From Marinicella rhabdoformis (GTDB taxonomy: Bacteria > Pseudomonadota > Gammaproteobacteria > Xanthomonadales > Marinicellaceae), in the NCBI RefSeq assembly GCF_009671245.1, contig NZ_VTFS01000005.1, positions 1 to 64,000 on the forward strand: DNA of 64,000 nt, written 5' to 3'. Positions 45,613 to 54,293 of this stretch are shown here, in pieces. Numbering within the stretch: position 1 is the stretch's first letter; each line of letters opens with the position of its first letter. The translations under genes were made by a program, and so were the position numbers. The notes beneath the pieces were generated by a model, which made no database searches, was not told where the DNA came from, and saw only the letters and a program-made list of their open reading frames with translations.

Positions 45613-46297
45613 CAAACAGTCTTTGTAAGTTATTGTCGTTAAGTATTGTAGCGGATTCCCCCGCCAGATAACAATCTTTCGCCAAAAGCAACAACACATG
45701 ACTACAATGTGTTTTGATGGCATTAACATCATGACAAACCATCACCACAGCTTGCGCTTTACTTTGTTCCTTCAGCAAATGCATTAAAAACTGTTGATAA
45801 ACACAGTCCAAGTGATTCAAAGGTTCATCCAATAACAAATGCGGACTTTTTTGAGCCAGACAAGTGGCCAACTCCACTTTGCGCCTTTCTCCTCCAGACA
45901 AGTGGAGCAGTGAGCGGTCTTTGAGGTGACTGATTTTTAACTTGTCCATTAATTCTAAAACAGCTTCAGGGTCATTTTTTTTCGTTTGCCATGCAAACTG
46001 GCCCATTGATATGGCTTGAGTCACCGTAAAGTCTAAACAAGGCTCCTGGATTTGTAACAAATAACTGGTCTTTCTGGCTCTGGCTTGAATGTCTAGTTGT
46101 TCAATGGGTAAATCATCAATAAAAATCTTTTTTTTGGTGGCAGGTAACAACCCTGTAATGGCATGTAACAAAGTGGTCTTTCCTAATCCATTGCGCCCTA
46201 AAACACCCCAAAATTGACCAGATTTAAATGTCACACTTAAACCTTGGAGTAAAACCTGATGGTTTCGTTGGATATCAAGATTCTTTATTTCAATCAT
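45605..46297 (-). CDS. BtuD/FecE-type ABC importer ATPase
   Basis: A 230-residue ATPase. Walker A is GRNGLGKTTLLHA, the signature is HLSGGERRKVELATCL, and Walker B is HLLLDEPLNHLD. The family (vitamin B12, siderophore or haem import) is inferred from this sequence and the FecCD permease next to it. Its start overlaps the permease stop by ATGA. The substrate-binding protein and outer-membrane receptor are not in the window. Confidence 0.92.
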   Translation of the reverse strand: MIEIKNLDIQRNHQVLLQGLSVTFKSGQFWGVLGRNGLGKTTLLHAITGLLPATKKKIFIDDLPIEQLDIQARARKTSYLLQIQEPCLDFTVTQAISMGQFAWQTKKNDPEAVLELMDKLKISHLKDRSLLHLSGGERRKVELATCLAQKSPHLLLDEPLNHLDCVYQQFLMHLLKEQSKAQAVVMVCHDVNAIKTHCSHVLLLLAKDCYLAGESATILNDNNLQRLFDD

Positions 46298-47253
46298 GGT
46301 GTTTTGCTGTTAAGCCAAAGAAATACTGGCACGCCAATCAAAGCGGTAAAGATTCCTACAGGTAATTGGATTGGAGACATAACAATACGCGACAAAGTAT
46401 CTGCCGCCAATAAAAATATGCCACCGGCCATGACGCTCAAAGGAATCAACATAGAGTGCCTGTTTCCTACCAATAGTCGCATCAAGTGCGGCACCACCAA
46501 TCCAACAAAGCCTATGGTTCCCGCTTGTGCCACCGCAATAGAAGTCAATAAAGCAGTGACCGTAAATACCAACAAGTTAAGTTGCACTGCATTGACACCC
46601 GATTTGAGTGCAAACAATTCACCTCGTGCCAATATATCGAGTGATTGACTTTTGCTGAATAGCAACAAAGTCGCAATCAAAAGGACAACTAAATGCCACC
46701 ACTGCGTGCGCACAAATGACAAATCTCCCATTAACCAAAACATCATGGATTTCATCTGATCAGGTGGTGCTAAAGCCAGCATCATACTGATAATGGCTGC
46801 AAACCCAAAAGCCAAAACCACTCCATTCAAAGTCAATTTACTGGTTCGAATTTGACCATAATAGCTCAATTTTAATAACAACATCGCAGCACCAAACCCG
46901 CCTGCAAAGCCGGCTAGTACTTGAAGGTTTGAGGATAAAGAAGTTGCTGTGAGTATAAAAAACAATTGGACCGTGGCAGCACCACCAGATACGCCTAATA
47001 AGTAGGGGTCTGCCAATGGATTTTTCACCATGTTTTGAATCAACAAACCAGCCAAAGACAAACAACCACCGACCAATATGGCATTAAGTACCCGCGGCCA
47101 ACGTACTTGCCAAATGATGTCATGTAATGGGTGTTCGCTATTCGACAATGCATCCAGGGGTGTCGAGACAGGTCCATATAACAAAGACCAAAGTATGACA
47201 AAAGAAAGAACAACCCCTCCAATGAGACACCCAGCCAACAAGCTGCTTTTCAT
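46294..47253 (-). CDS. BtuC/FecCD-type ABC importer permease
   Basis: A 319-residue inner-membrane permease with about ten helices and the family marks: QVRWPRVLNAILVGGCLSLA, GLLIQNMVKNPLADPYLLG, and GTIGFVGLVVPHLMRLLVG with the coupling-helix region. It imports B12, iron-siderophore or a similar metal chelate with the next gene's ATPase. The choice of substrate cannot be made from sequence, and no B12 riboswitch or Fur-like site was found upstream. It starts 10 bases after the Sm-like protein gene. Confidence 0.92.
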   Translation of the reverse strand: MKSSLLAGCLIGGVVLSFVILWSLLYGPVSTPLDALSNSEHPLHDIIWQVRWPRVLNAILVGGCLSLAGLLIQNMVKNPLADPYLLGVSGGAATVQLFFILTATSLSSNLQVLAGFAGGFGAAMLLLKLSYYGQIRTSKLTLNGVVLAFGFAAIISMMLALAPPDQMKSMMFWLMGDLSFVRTQWWHLVVLLIATLLLFSKSQSLDILARGELFALKSGVNAVQLNLLVFTVTALLTSIAVAQAGTIGFVGLVVPHLMRLLVGNRHSMLIPLSVMAGGIFLLAADTLSRIVMSPIQLPVGIFTALIGVPVFLWLNSKTP

Positions 47254-47263
47254 GTTTAATTTA

Positions 47264-48583
47264 TCAGTTACTCAAACCAACTGACATCACCTCATGTCTG
47301 GGTACAGTCAACGTCGCATTACCACTCATATAACGGGTTGAAACCGTCAATTGTTTGGCGTCCATCGACATCAACTTGCCAAAAATTGGACGACCTCTTT
47401 TGGTCTTTATTCTGACATTTTTTCCAATGGCATCATTCCAATTCGTTAGGTTGTTACTGCTTTTCTGTTTACCAATTTGATGGGTAATCACTTTAATCAG
47501 TTCTTTGGGTTTGTTGGCCTCTGCCTCTGCTTCTGCCTTTTTCTCTTGTGCTTCCATTTGCAAGCGCAACAAATCCATATTCAAGTCTAAGTGATCAATC
47601 GCTTTCAACTCGACTTTTTCGTATTCATTTTCACCCAAGGCCACTTCTAAACTGCTGGCAGCTAAAATATCATTTTGCGGCACACCGGCCAATTCGAACA
47701 TATATTTCGGCTCATCTAATTTAAGAATGGCATTCACTTCAGACTCTGCTGCCAAAGACCTTTGGTATAAATTATTGAGTTTTTCAGGCATGTCTTTAGC
47801 CACCAATGCACGCAACAATTGTTGCAACTGGTTGGCACTGTCTAAACGAAAAGCTGCGAAAGAATTTCTGTGTTTTTTGGCACACATCTCGTTGCGCTTA
47901 ATATTAAAGCCTTGGTCAGCATGATAATAATATAAAGTATCAACTATGGTGTCATTAAATGTTATTCTAGGCACATCGCTGGAACGTGTTAATGAACCTG
48001 ACCAGGTGATATACCAGGCATCTGAAGTTTGTACATTAACACTGAAGTCAATATTCAGTGCATCTGATAATTGGTAAGTTATCTCTATATCATGACTTAA
48101 ACCGCCAGGGTACATGGTTTGCCACTGCGATTGACTGAATGTGTCGTTTTCGCCTTCTCCACAAGCAAAGCTGCCTAAATGACCTGCCACCAATGGCCAA
48201 AAGTTATTACCGTATACCTCTTCAACCAAATCATTACCATTGCCATTAAATCGGACACCGTAAAGATTAATGCCCAAAGAATGGGGGGCCAGAGCAACCA
48301 GATCACGAGAATCTTTCAACAACAAGTCCCATACATCTGCATGAATTCTCATTGAGTCAATTTGATACCCTTGTCTCTTCCCTGCAGGAATAAATGTGAG
48401 CCTTTTGAGCCTGATTTCACCGTCCAAGCTGCTTTCCATTTGGCTGTGCTTCCATTCACCCAAAGTACCCAAGTGACCCATCACACCTTCTACAAAGTAT
48501 TTACTGTTACTTTGAATTCGCCAAAAAGGTAAACCCACAAGTAAAGCGATCACAACCAAAGCTATAATTTTATTGTTATTCAT
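47264..48583 (-). CDS. Membrane-anchored protein with C-terminal Sm-like domain
   Basis: A 439-residue protein with an N-terminal anchor (IIALVVIALLVGLPFW), a beta-rich middle part with three cysteines (FACGEGEN, then MCAKKHRN), a charged helical stretch of Ala, Glu and Lys (about 345-360), and an end of about 55 residues that looks like an Sm/LSm fold: GKNVRIKTKRGRPIFGKLMS, then TLTVPRHEVMSVGL. I recognise no family for the rest. It lies nine bases after the phospholipase D gene. The Sm-like call is pattern-based. Confidence 0.78.
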   Translation of the reverse strand: MNNNKIIALVVIALLVGLPFWRIQSNSKYFVEGVMGHLGTLGEWKHSQMESSLDGEIRLKRLTFIPAGKRQGYQIDSMRIHADVWDLLLKDSRDLVALAPHSLGINLYGVRFNGNGNDLVEEVYGNNFWPLVAGHLGSFACGEGENDTFSQSQWQTMYPGGLSHDIEITYQLSDALNIDFSVNVQTSDAWYITWSGSLTRSSDVPRITFNDTIVDTLYYYHADQGFNIKRNEMCAKKHRNSFAAFRLDSANQLQQLLRALVAKDMPEKLNNLYQRSLAAESEVNAILKLDEPKYMFELAGVPQNDILAASSLEVALGENEYEKVELKAIDHLDLNMDLLRLQMEAQEKKAEAEAEANKPKELIKVITHQIGKQKSSNNLTNWNDAIGKNVRIKTKRGRPIFGKLMSMDAKQLTVSTRYMSGNATLTVPRHEVMSVGLSN

Positions 48584-48592
48584 AAAGTCATC

Positions 48593-50329
48593 TTACATCA
48601 CAGGCTCTGCAAAACCAGCAAAAGCAGAGATTATTATTGTCTGAATTTCTTTCAAAGGCAAATCCACTTTGGGGAAATTACCTACTGCTTCATAATTTTT
48701 ATAAAAATCAGGGTGGTTAGGAGCTACTTCCTCATGATTTTCTTTAAGCTCATAACTCGTTGCATAACGGAATGGCCAGATATCAAAAACAGGTAACTTC
48801 CTCGAAATGGTGGCCATGAATCCACTGACATCACTGAAAAAAGGAATTTGTTCTTTTGCCGCAACACGCCATGAATTTTTATTCAAAATATCTTGGGTGA
48901 TATTTTTTGTCAGTTTTTGGGCAAAAATTTCACTGTCAATGATAAAACCTGCTTCTGTATTCAAATAATCTGATCGTGGATCAAAATTATGTGACCCAAT
49001 CATTGAATACCTGTCATCAACTACGAAAGACTTGCTGTGCATCCCAAAACGTGTTTTTTCATTGATTTGTCCAAATGAAAACATGTCTGTCCAGTCTGCT
49101 GGTTGCTTCCTGAATTCATGGATGTTCATGCCTAGTTTTTTAAGGTAATAACGTTTGTATTTAAACGAAATAGCATAAACATAAAAGGCGTCAGTGGATG
49201 CCAACGAATTGGTAGATACAATCAATTCATAATCAGGTTTTTCTTTGCGCAGCTTCTTTAGCATTTTTCTTGCCTTTTTACTGAACACCAAATACGGGGT
49301 TTGCATCAACAATTTGTGCTCCGTTGAAGCTATCAAATCGTTAATACTTTCGGTCAACTGAATATTTTTCTTTCGTGACTTTTTATTGAAAGGTTTGTCG
49401 TGTGTGTCACTGAAAAAATCCAACTTATTAACCGCAACGACCTCCGAAATCCATTTTTCCTTTATCGATTTTATGTCCGTGGCTTGTTGTACTTTAATTA
49501 CCGCTTTTTCATCGTATGGCTTTTCCCAGTCATTGTGTGTCACCTTTCCAGATAAAATGCGTTGACTCACATCCAACAAATATTCTGTCGGCACCACATG
49601 CTCTGATTGCCAAAAGGATTCAAATGATTCGCTCATCGCTGATACTTCAGGCCCTATACCCAATACATCACGGTCTTTATAGTTGAACACTGCATCCCAG
49701 TCATAATAACGATTTTGAAAATTTCGGCCGCCTACCATGCCATATTGACCATCAACTATAAACACTTTATTGTGCATGCGTTTATTCATGGAAGCCAAGC
49801 AACATGCCAAAGCACCAACAAAGTCCAAGGGCGAAGTATCTGCTTCACCAAACACAGGGTTGTACATACGAAACGATAAATTTTCATGCAAGGTGCTGAT
49901 TTCAGCCACAAATCGGGGCGAGCCCATAGAAAACATTTGGTCAATAATCACCCGTACTTTGACCCCCCTTCTGGCTGCAGCTAACAACTCACGAATCATC
50001 AACAAACCCGCATCATCATTCACCCAAATAAAGGTTTGTATGTCTATATTTTTTTTAGCCGCCCGAATGAAATGTATTCTCATCGCCAAGGCGTCAGAAC
50101 CATAATCAATCAATTGAACACGGTCTTTACCATCAATCATGGCCTGATTGAATACAGATTCATAAGGAGATAACAGCGCACAACGGTCAATGACATCATC
50201 ACAAGTTAATGTATTGTCTTTTTGCACCTCAATGATTTGTGTTACTTTTCTCTTTGTCTGCTGGCTTATTTGGCAAGAAGCCAAAGTAAAAACAAAAAAT
50301 AACAGTGTCAGAAAACGCCAATTCATCAT
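48593..50329 (-). CDS. Phospholipase D-like lipoprotein (ClsC-like)
   Basis: A 578-residue predicted lipoprotein (lipobox TLASCQIS). It carries two HKD motifs: MHNKVFIVDGQYGMVGGRNF and MHSKSFVVDDRYSMIGSHNF, each HxKxxxxD. Membrane-located relatives such as ClsC make cardiolipin from phosphatidylglycerol and phosphatidylethanolamine, so lipid remodelling is likely. The frame opens at 50383; the ATG at 50329 overlaps the PPTase stop by ATGA and gives a normal signal peptide. Confidence 0.9.
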   Translation of the reverse strand: MMNWRFLTLLFFVFTLASCQISQQTKRKVTQIIEVQKDNTLTCDDVIDRCALLSPYESVFNQAMIDGKDRVQLIDYGSDALAMRIHFIRAAKKNIDIQTFIWVNDDAGLLMIRELLAAARRGVKVRVIIDQMFSMGSPRFVAEISTLHENLSFRMYNPVFGEADTSPLDFVGALACCLASMNKRMHNKVFIVDGQYGMVGGRNFQNRYYDWDAVFNYKDRDVLGIGPEVSAMSESFESFWQSEHVVPTEYLLDVSQRILSGKVTHNDWEKPYDEKAVIKVQQATDIKSIKEKWISEVVAVNKLDFFSDTHDKPFNKKSRKKNIQLTESINDLIASTEHKLLMQTPYLVFSKKARKMLKKLRKEKPDYELIVSTNSLASTDAFYVYAISFKYKRYYLKKLGMNIHEFRKQPADWTDMFSFGQINEKTRFGMHSKSFVVDDRYSMIGSHNFDPRSDYLNTEAGFIIDSEIFAQKLTKNITQDILNKNSWRVAAKEQIPFFSDVSGFMATISRKLPVFDIWPFRYATSYELKENHEEVAPNHPDFYKNYEAVGNFPKVDLPLKEIQTIIISAFAGFAEPVM

Positions 50330-50868
50330 TTCAATACATTCAATGTGACTTTTGTCACGGGTTCTTTTGTTGCCACAGAACATGCCATGCCTTTTATCAA
50401 AGGCACATCAAAAAAATGTAAGCCGCTGCTTGAAATGGCTTGTGGCAAAAAATACCACAGCACACCACCTTCAAATTTGCACCAAGCTTCCTTTTGTGCC
50501 CACCATTTAAAAAACAGTTCAGTTTGGTCCTGCTTGTTCATAGATTTCAACTGTTGCCATTCTGTTCTATGATAATGTCTTTGGGCTATGCCTTGGGTAT
50601 TTCTTTTGCTGTTGATTCGCTCTACATCAATACCAATCTGCTCATCATCAATCACATAAGCATGAAATTGGCCACAATGTGCATAAGAAAAGTGTGGGCC
50701 TTGTTCAACGTAGGGTTTACCATTTTTTCCTCGTTGAACATCAAAAACACCCCCATTAGGGTGAAATTCACTCAATAAATTCTGTAAAATGTCGGCACTG
50801 TACTGCTTGGCTTTTTGCCTGTCGCGGTGCGGATTGACATTCAGCCAAACTTTCAACTCTTTGTTCAT
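50326..50868 (-). CDS. 4'-phosphopantetheinyl transferase (Sfp/AcpT type)
   Basis: The enzyme attaches the phosphopantetheine arm of CoA to carrier proteins. The 180-residue length is short but contains both motifs: QIGIDVERI (magnesium site) and FFKWWAQKEAWCKFEG (the WxxKEAxxK motif). The early stretch GKNGKPY is typical of the family. No polyketide or peptide synthetase is nearby, so its carrier protein may be elsewhere. Its ATG is only five bases from the divergent MidA-type gene, so its promoter must lie inside that gene. Confidence 0.9.
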   Translation of the reverse strand: MNKELKVWLNVNPHRDRQKAKQYSADILQNLLSEFHPNGGVFDVQRGKNGKPYVEQGPHFSYAHCGQFHAYVIDDEQIGIDVERINSKRNTQGIAQRHYHRTEWQQLKSMNKQDQTELFFKWWAQKEAWCKFEGGVLWYFLPQAISSSGLHFFDVPLIKGMACSVATKEPVTKVTLNVLK

Positions 50869-50873
50869 TAAAT

Positions 50874-52004
50874 ATGACTTCCAGTGCTCAACAAATCAGT
50901 AACACATTGCAACATAAAATAACCCAAGAAATCAATAACAAGGGCAGCATCAGTTTTGCACGATTCATGGAAATGGCTTTGTACCATCCTGGATTAGGCT
51001 ACTACAGTGCTGGCCTGAAAAAATTCGGTAAAGAAGGTGATTTTATCACTTCTCCAGAGTTGGGGTCTTTATTTGCGCAATCTCACGCCCAATTATTTCA
51101 ACCCGTACTCGAAAAACATGATGATGCCGTTATATTTGAATTGGGTGCTGGCATGGGCAGTTTTTGCCATGATTTATTACTGGCTTTAGATAAACTTGAC
51201 CAATTACCCCAAGCTTATTGGATTCTTGAAGTCAGTGCTGACCTGAAGCACCAACAACAACAAAAAATTGCTCAATTGCCAAACCACTTAGCAGACAAAG
51301 TGATGTGGCTAGATGGCTTGCCTGAACAACCGTTTAATGGTGTAATTTTTGGAAATGAAGTGCTAGATGCCTTACCAGTGGAAGTCTTCAGATATCAAAA
51401 CAATGAATACCATCGTTTGATGTTAAAAAATGACAATGACCTGTTATCAGAATCTTGGCAACCATTCTCCTCTGAGCTGGCCCAGCAACTCAACGATAAA
51501 AAATTAAACTTACCCAACGGGTATCGCTCAGAATTTATTCCGAATTTAAATCAATGGCTGACAAGCGTCACCACTCAATTACAATCAGGTCTGATTTGGT
51601 GGGTGGACTATGGGTACGGCGCACCTGCCTATTATCACCCCCAAAGAAATGAAGGCACTTTGGTTTGTCACCAAAGGCATGAAGCCAATTTCAACCCCTA
51701 CCAATCTGTAGGTTTACAAGACATCACTGCTTTTGTTGACTTCACTCACGTTGCCGAATGTTTGTCTAATTTGGATTGTGAGGTCAAAGGGTTCGGTACA
51801 CAGGCAGATGTGTTGATGGCCGCAGGCATCGATAAACTGTTACAACCTGAAGGAGATTTTGTCGATTATTATCAATTGGCCTCTGAAATGAAACAATTGA
51901 TGCTGCCCACAGAAATGGGAGAAAAATTCAAAGTTTTGGCTGCCACAAAAAACCATAAAGGGGATATCAGCGGCTTTGAAAACAACCGCCTTTATGACCT
52001 ATGA
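50874..52004 (+). CDS. MidA/NDUFAF7-type SAM-dependent methyltransferase
   Basis: A 376-residue protein of the COG1565 family; the mitochondrial homologue methylates an arginine of complex I. The SAM site is FELGAGMGSFCHDLLLAL, preceded by GDFITSPELGSLFAQ, which is the family mark, and followed by GNEVLDALPVEVF. Whether the bacterial protein has the same target is not known. It is the only plus-strand gene here, starts five bases from the divergent PPTase gene, and its end overlaps bioD by six bases in convergent orientation. Confidence 0.92.
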   Translation: MTSSAQQISNTLQHKITQEINNKGSISFARFMEMALYHPGLGYYSAGLKKFGKEGDFITSPELGSLFAQSHAQLFQPVLEKHDDAVIFELGAGMGSFCHDLLLALDKLDQLPQAYWILEVSADLKHQQQQKIAQLPNHLADKVMWLDGLPEQPFNGVIFGNEVLDALPVEVFRYQNNEYHRLMLKNDNDLLSESWQPFSSELAQQLNDKKLNLPNGYRSEFIPNLNQWLTSVTTQLQSGLIWWVDYGYGAPAYYHPQRNEGTLVCHQRHEANFNPYQSVGLQDITAFVDFTHVAECLSNLDCEVKGFGTQADVLMAAGIDKLLQPEGDFVDYYQLASEMKQLMLPTEMGEKFKVLAATKNHKGDISGFENNRLYDL

Positions 52005-52622
52005 GGGGTGAAGTTTTATGCGTGTAGCAATGCCCTCAATGTTGCTTTTTTGATCTTCAAAATCATTGTCAATACAATTGGCTATCCAGCCATACAACAA
52101 TTTTGAATCATATTGAATTTGATTGATGGTGAGTAAACTGTGGTTGATACAACCCAAGCCAATTCTCGCCACCATCACCACAGGTAAACCCAAAGCCAAA
52201 GCCAAATCTTTTAGCATCAATTTTTCCGACAAAGGCACACACCAGCCACCGACGCCTTCAACCAGCACCCGATCATATTTTTGATACATTTGAGCGTACA
52301 AGTCCAAACATTTTGCTAAGTCAAACTCAGCTTTTAGATCAGCTATGTGCGGAGAAGCGGGCTTTTCAAAAGTATACGGATTAATTTCACTTAATGCTTG
52401 TCCCGTTACTTCGGCCAATCGTTGGGCATCTTCACTGACCCACTTGTCATCAATTTTTATTGCACCTGAAGCAATAGGCTTAAAAGCGCCTACACTATAA
52501 CCTGCATTTTTCCAGGCTTTTAATACTTCACCTGCGATATGGGTTTTGCCTGCATCGGTATCGGTTGCAGTTAAAAAACAGCTGGGTAAACCAGCAAAGT
52601 TATTTGAGCTTATTGGTTTCAT
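51999..52622 (-). CDS. bioD: Dethiobiotin synthetase
   Basis: BioD closes the ureido ring of dethiobiotin from DAPA, CO2 and ATP, the step before biotin synthase. The P-loop is ATDTDAGKTHIAGEVL, the second motif GAFKPIASGA, and the third VEGVGGWCVPLSEKL. The 207-residue length is usual. It overlaps rsmA by ATGA (52619-52622) and is the last gene of the lptD run. The rest of the biotin operon is absent; biotin ligase lies 35 kb away. Confidence 0.95.
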   Translation of the reverse strand: MKPISSNNFAGLPSCFLTATDTDAGKTHIAGEVLKAWKNAGYSVGAFKPIASGAIKIDDKWVSEDAQRLAEVTGQALSEINPYTFEKPASPHIADLKAEFDLAKCLDLYAQMYQKYDRVLVEGVGGWCVPLSEKLMLKDLALALGLPVVMVARIGLGCINHSLLTINQIQYDSKLLYGWIANCIDNDFEDQKSNIEGIATRIKLHPS

Positions 52623-53380
52623 GCTTTGGTCGCTTCAAGCAACTTGGTGAGTTCTTCGTATTGCTTTACTGTGACGGTTTCCGGTCGCTGTTTGGGATCG
52701 ATACCAACCGCTTCTAATTGTGCCACTTCAACAATTTTCTTTAAGTTATTTCGAATCGTTTTGCGACGCTGTTGAAACGATTGCTTCACCAACAACTCAA
52801 GCGCTGGTAAGGACACGGTATTGACTTCACTTTTGGTAGTCAATTGCACTATTTGTGAATCTATTTTTGGCGGCGGATCAAAGGCCTCTGGCTTGATTAC
52901 CAAGTGCGCAGTGCAATCAAATTGATGCTGGAGCATCACAGACAAGCGCCCAAAGTTCTTTTCACCCGGAGGGGCACATATGCGCTGCACCACTTCTTTT
53001 TGCAACATAAAAACCATGGTGGAAATGTTTTTAGCCTGATACAACATGTTAATCAGCAAGGGTGTTGAAATGTTGTAAGGTAAGTTTCCAACCACTTTGT
53101 AAGGGCCATCAGTCAACTGCAACTGCAAAGCATCCATGTGATGAATCTGGACATTATGAGCTGGCCCAAATTTTTGTTCTAATACTGGAATCAAGTCATT
53201 ATCCAACTCTATCAGTTGTAAATCTGCTTCACTGGCCTGAATGTATTGTGTGATGGCACCGTGACCAGGGCCAATTTCAATGATGCGTTCTTTTTGCTTG
53301 GGTCTGATGATTTTAACAATGTTATTAATCACACCATCGTCTTTTAAAAAATTTTGGCCTAAATGCTTTTTGGCTTTCAT
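52619..53380 (-). CDS. rsmA: 16S rRNA (adenine1518-N6/adenine1519-N6)-dimethyltransferase
   Basis: RsmA (KsgA) dimethylates two adjacent adenines near the 3' end of 16S rRNA. It starts MKAKKHLGQNFLKDDG, has the SAM motif IEIGPGHGAITQYI and the catalytic VGNLPYNISTPLL (NLPY). The C-terminal end has the FFQRRKTIRNNL-like QSFQQRRKTIRNNLKK. The 253-residue length is close to the usual 265-275. The frame opens at 53410; ATG at 53380 overlaps pdxA by ATGA and gives the normal start. Confidence 0.97.
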   Translation of the reverse strand: MKAKKHLGQNFLKDDGVINNIVKIIRPKQKERIIEIGPGHGAITQYIQASEADLQLIELDNDLIPVLEQKFGPAHNVQIHHMDALQLQLTDGPYKVVGNLPYNISTPLLINMLYQAKNISTMVFMLQKEVVQRICAPPGEKNFGRLSVMLQHQFDCTAHLVIKPEAFDPPPKIDSQIVQLTTKSEVNTVSLPALELLVKQSFQQRRKTIRNNLKKIVEVAQLEAVGIDPKQRPETVTVKQYEELTKLLEATKA

Positions 53381-54291
53381 TGTTGTTTCCTGGCGCAAGC
53401 TTGTGCGCATGATAAGGCGGCTTTTAAACTGCCAGCATCTGCTTTGCCCTGGCCGGCAATGTCCAATGCTGTCCCGTGATCAACACTGGTTCGAATGATA
53501 GGTAACCCTAAGGTGATGTTAACTGAAGAACCAAAACCGGCATACTTTAATGGAGCCAACCCTTGATCATGATACATCGCAATGATGGCATCAAAAGCTT
53601 TGACTTTATTGGGCGTAAATAAGGTATCTGCTGGGTAAGGACCATAAACGTCCACATCTTTTGATTGCAACAATTTCATGGCAGGAATAATGGTATCAAT
53701 TTCTTCCATCCCCATGTGACCAGATTCACCCGCGTGTGGGTTCAAACCACACAAAGCAATTTTTGGTTTTTTGATTCCAAACTTTGTATCCAAGTCATGG
53801 GCAACAATTTCACATGCTTCCACCACTGCATCAAAAGTCACACATTGTGCCACATCTTTCAGTGGGACATGCGTAGTCACTAAAGCCACCCGCATTACCT
53901 CATTCAACAGCATCATGATGACTTTATCAGTACCCGTCAGCTCAGCTAAAAATTCAGTGTGTCCCGAAAATTCAACACCTGCATCATTGATGACACCTTT
54001 GTGAATTGGACAAGTAACCATCGCTTTAAAAGTACCATTTAAGCAGCCTTTGACTGCCTCTTTGATGGTATCCAAAACGTATTGAGCATTGTTAACATTT
54101 AAATGCCCCAGTTGGTTACTGCTTTTCAGTGCTACGTGGTGGATTTGATTGGCTGGGAAGTTGGGTATTGATTGGTGAATCATGTCACGATCACCTATCA
54201 ATACACAACCTTTTAACTTTCCTTCTGTTTCAAGCTGCGCCACCAACTCTAACCCGATACCCGCAGGCTCGCCCAAAGTAATGGCAATCAT
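53377..54291 (-). CDS. pdxA: 4-hydroxythreonine-4-phosphate dehydrogenase
   Basis: PdxA oxidises 4-hydroxythreonine-4-phosphate for pyridoxal phosphate synthesis. Metal-binding histidines lie in THVPLKDVAQ, CGLNPHAGESGHMG and AMYHDQGLAPLKY; the substrate part has CPIHKGVINDAG and FSGHTEFLAEL. The 304-residue length is slightly short but complete. It starts two bases after surA and overlaps rsmA by four. Confidence 0.96.
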   Translation of the reverse strand: MIAITLGEPAGIGLELVAQLETEGKLKGCVLIGDRDMIHQSIPNFPANQIHHVALKSSNQLGHLNVNNAQYVLDTIKEAVKGCLNGTFKAMVTCPIHKGVINDAGVEFSGHTEFLAELTGTDKVIMMLLNEVMRVALVTTHVPLKDVAQCVTFDAVVEACEIVAHDLDTKFGIKKPKIALCGLNPHAGESGHMGMEEIDTIIPAMKLLQSKDVDVYGPYPADTLFTPNKVKAFDAIIAMYHDQGLAPLKYAGFGSSVNITLGLPIIRTSVDHGTALDIAGQGKADAGSLKAALSCAQACARKQQ

Positions 54292-54293
54292 TA

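Noticed and set aside
46294..48700. B12 riboswitch or Fur box before the importer
   Set aside because: The genes are packed with 9-10 base gaps, leaving no room for a riboswitch, and no convincing Fur palindrome is seen.
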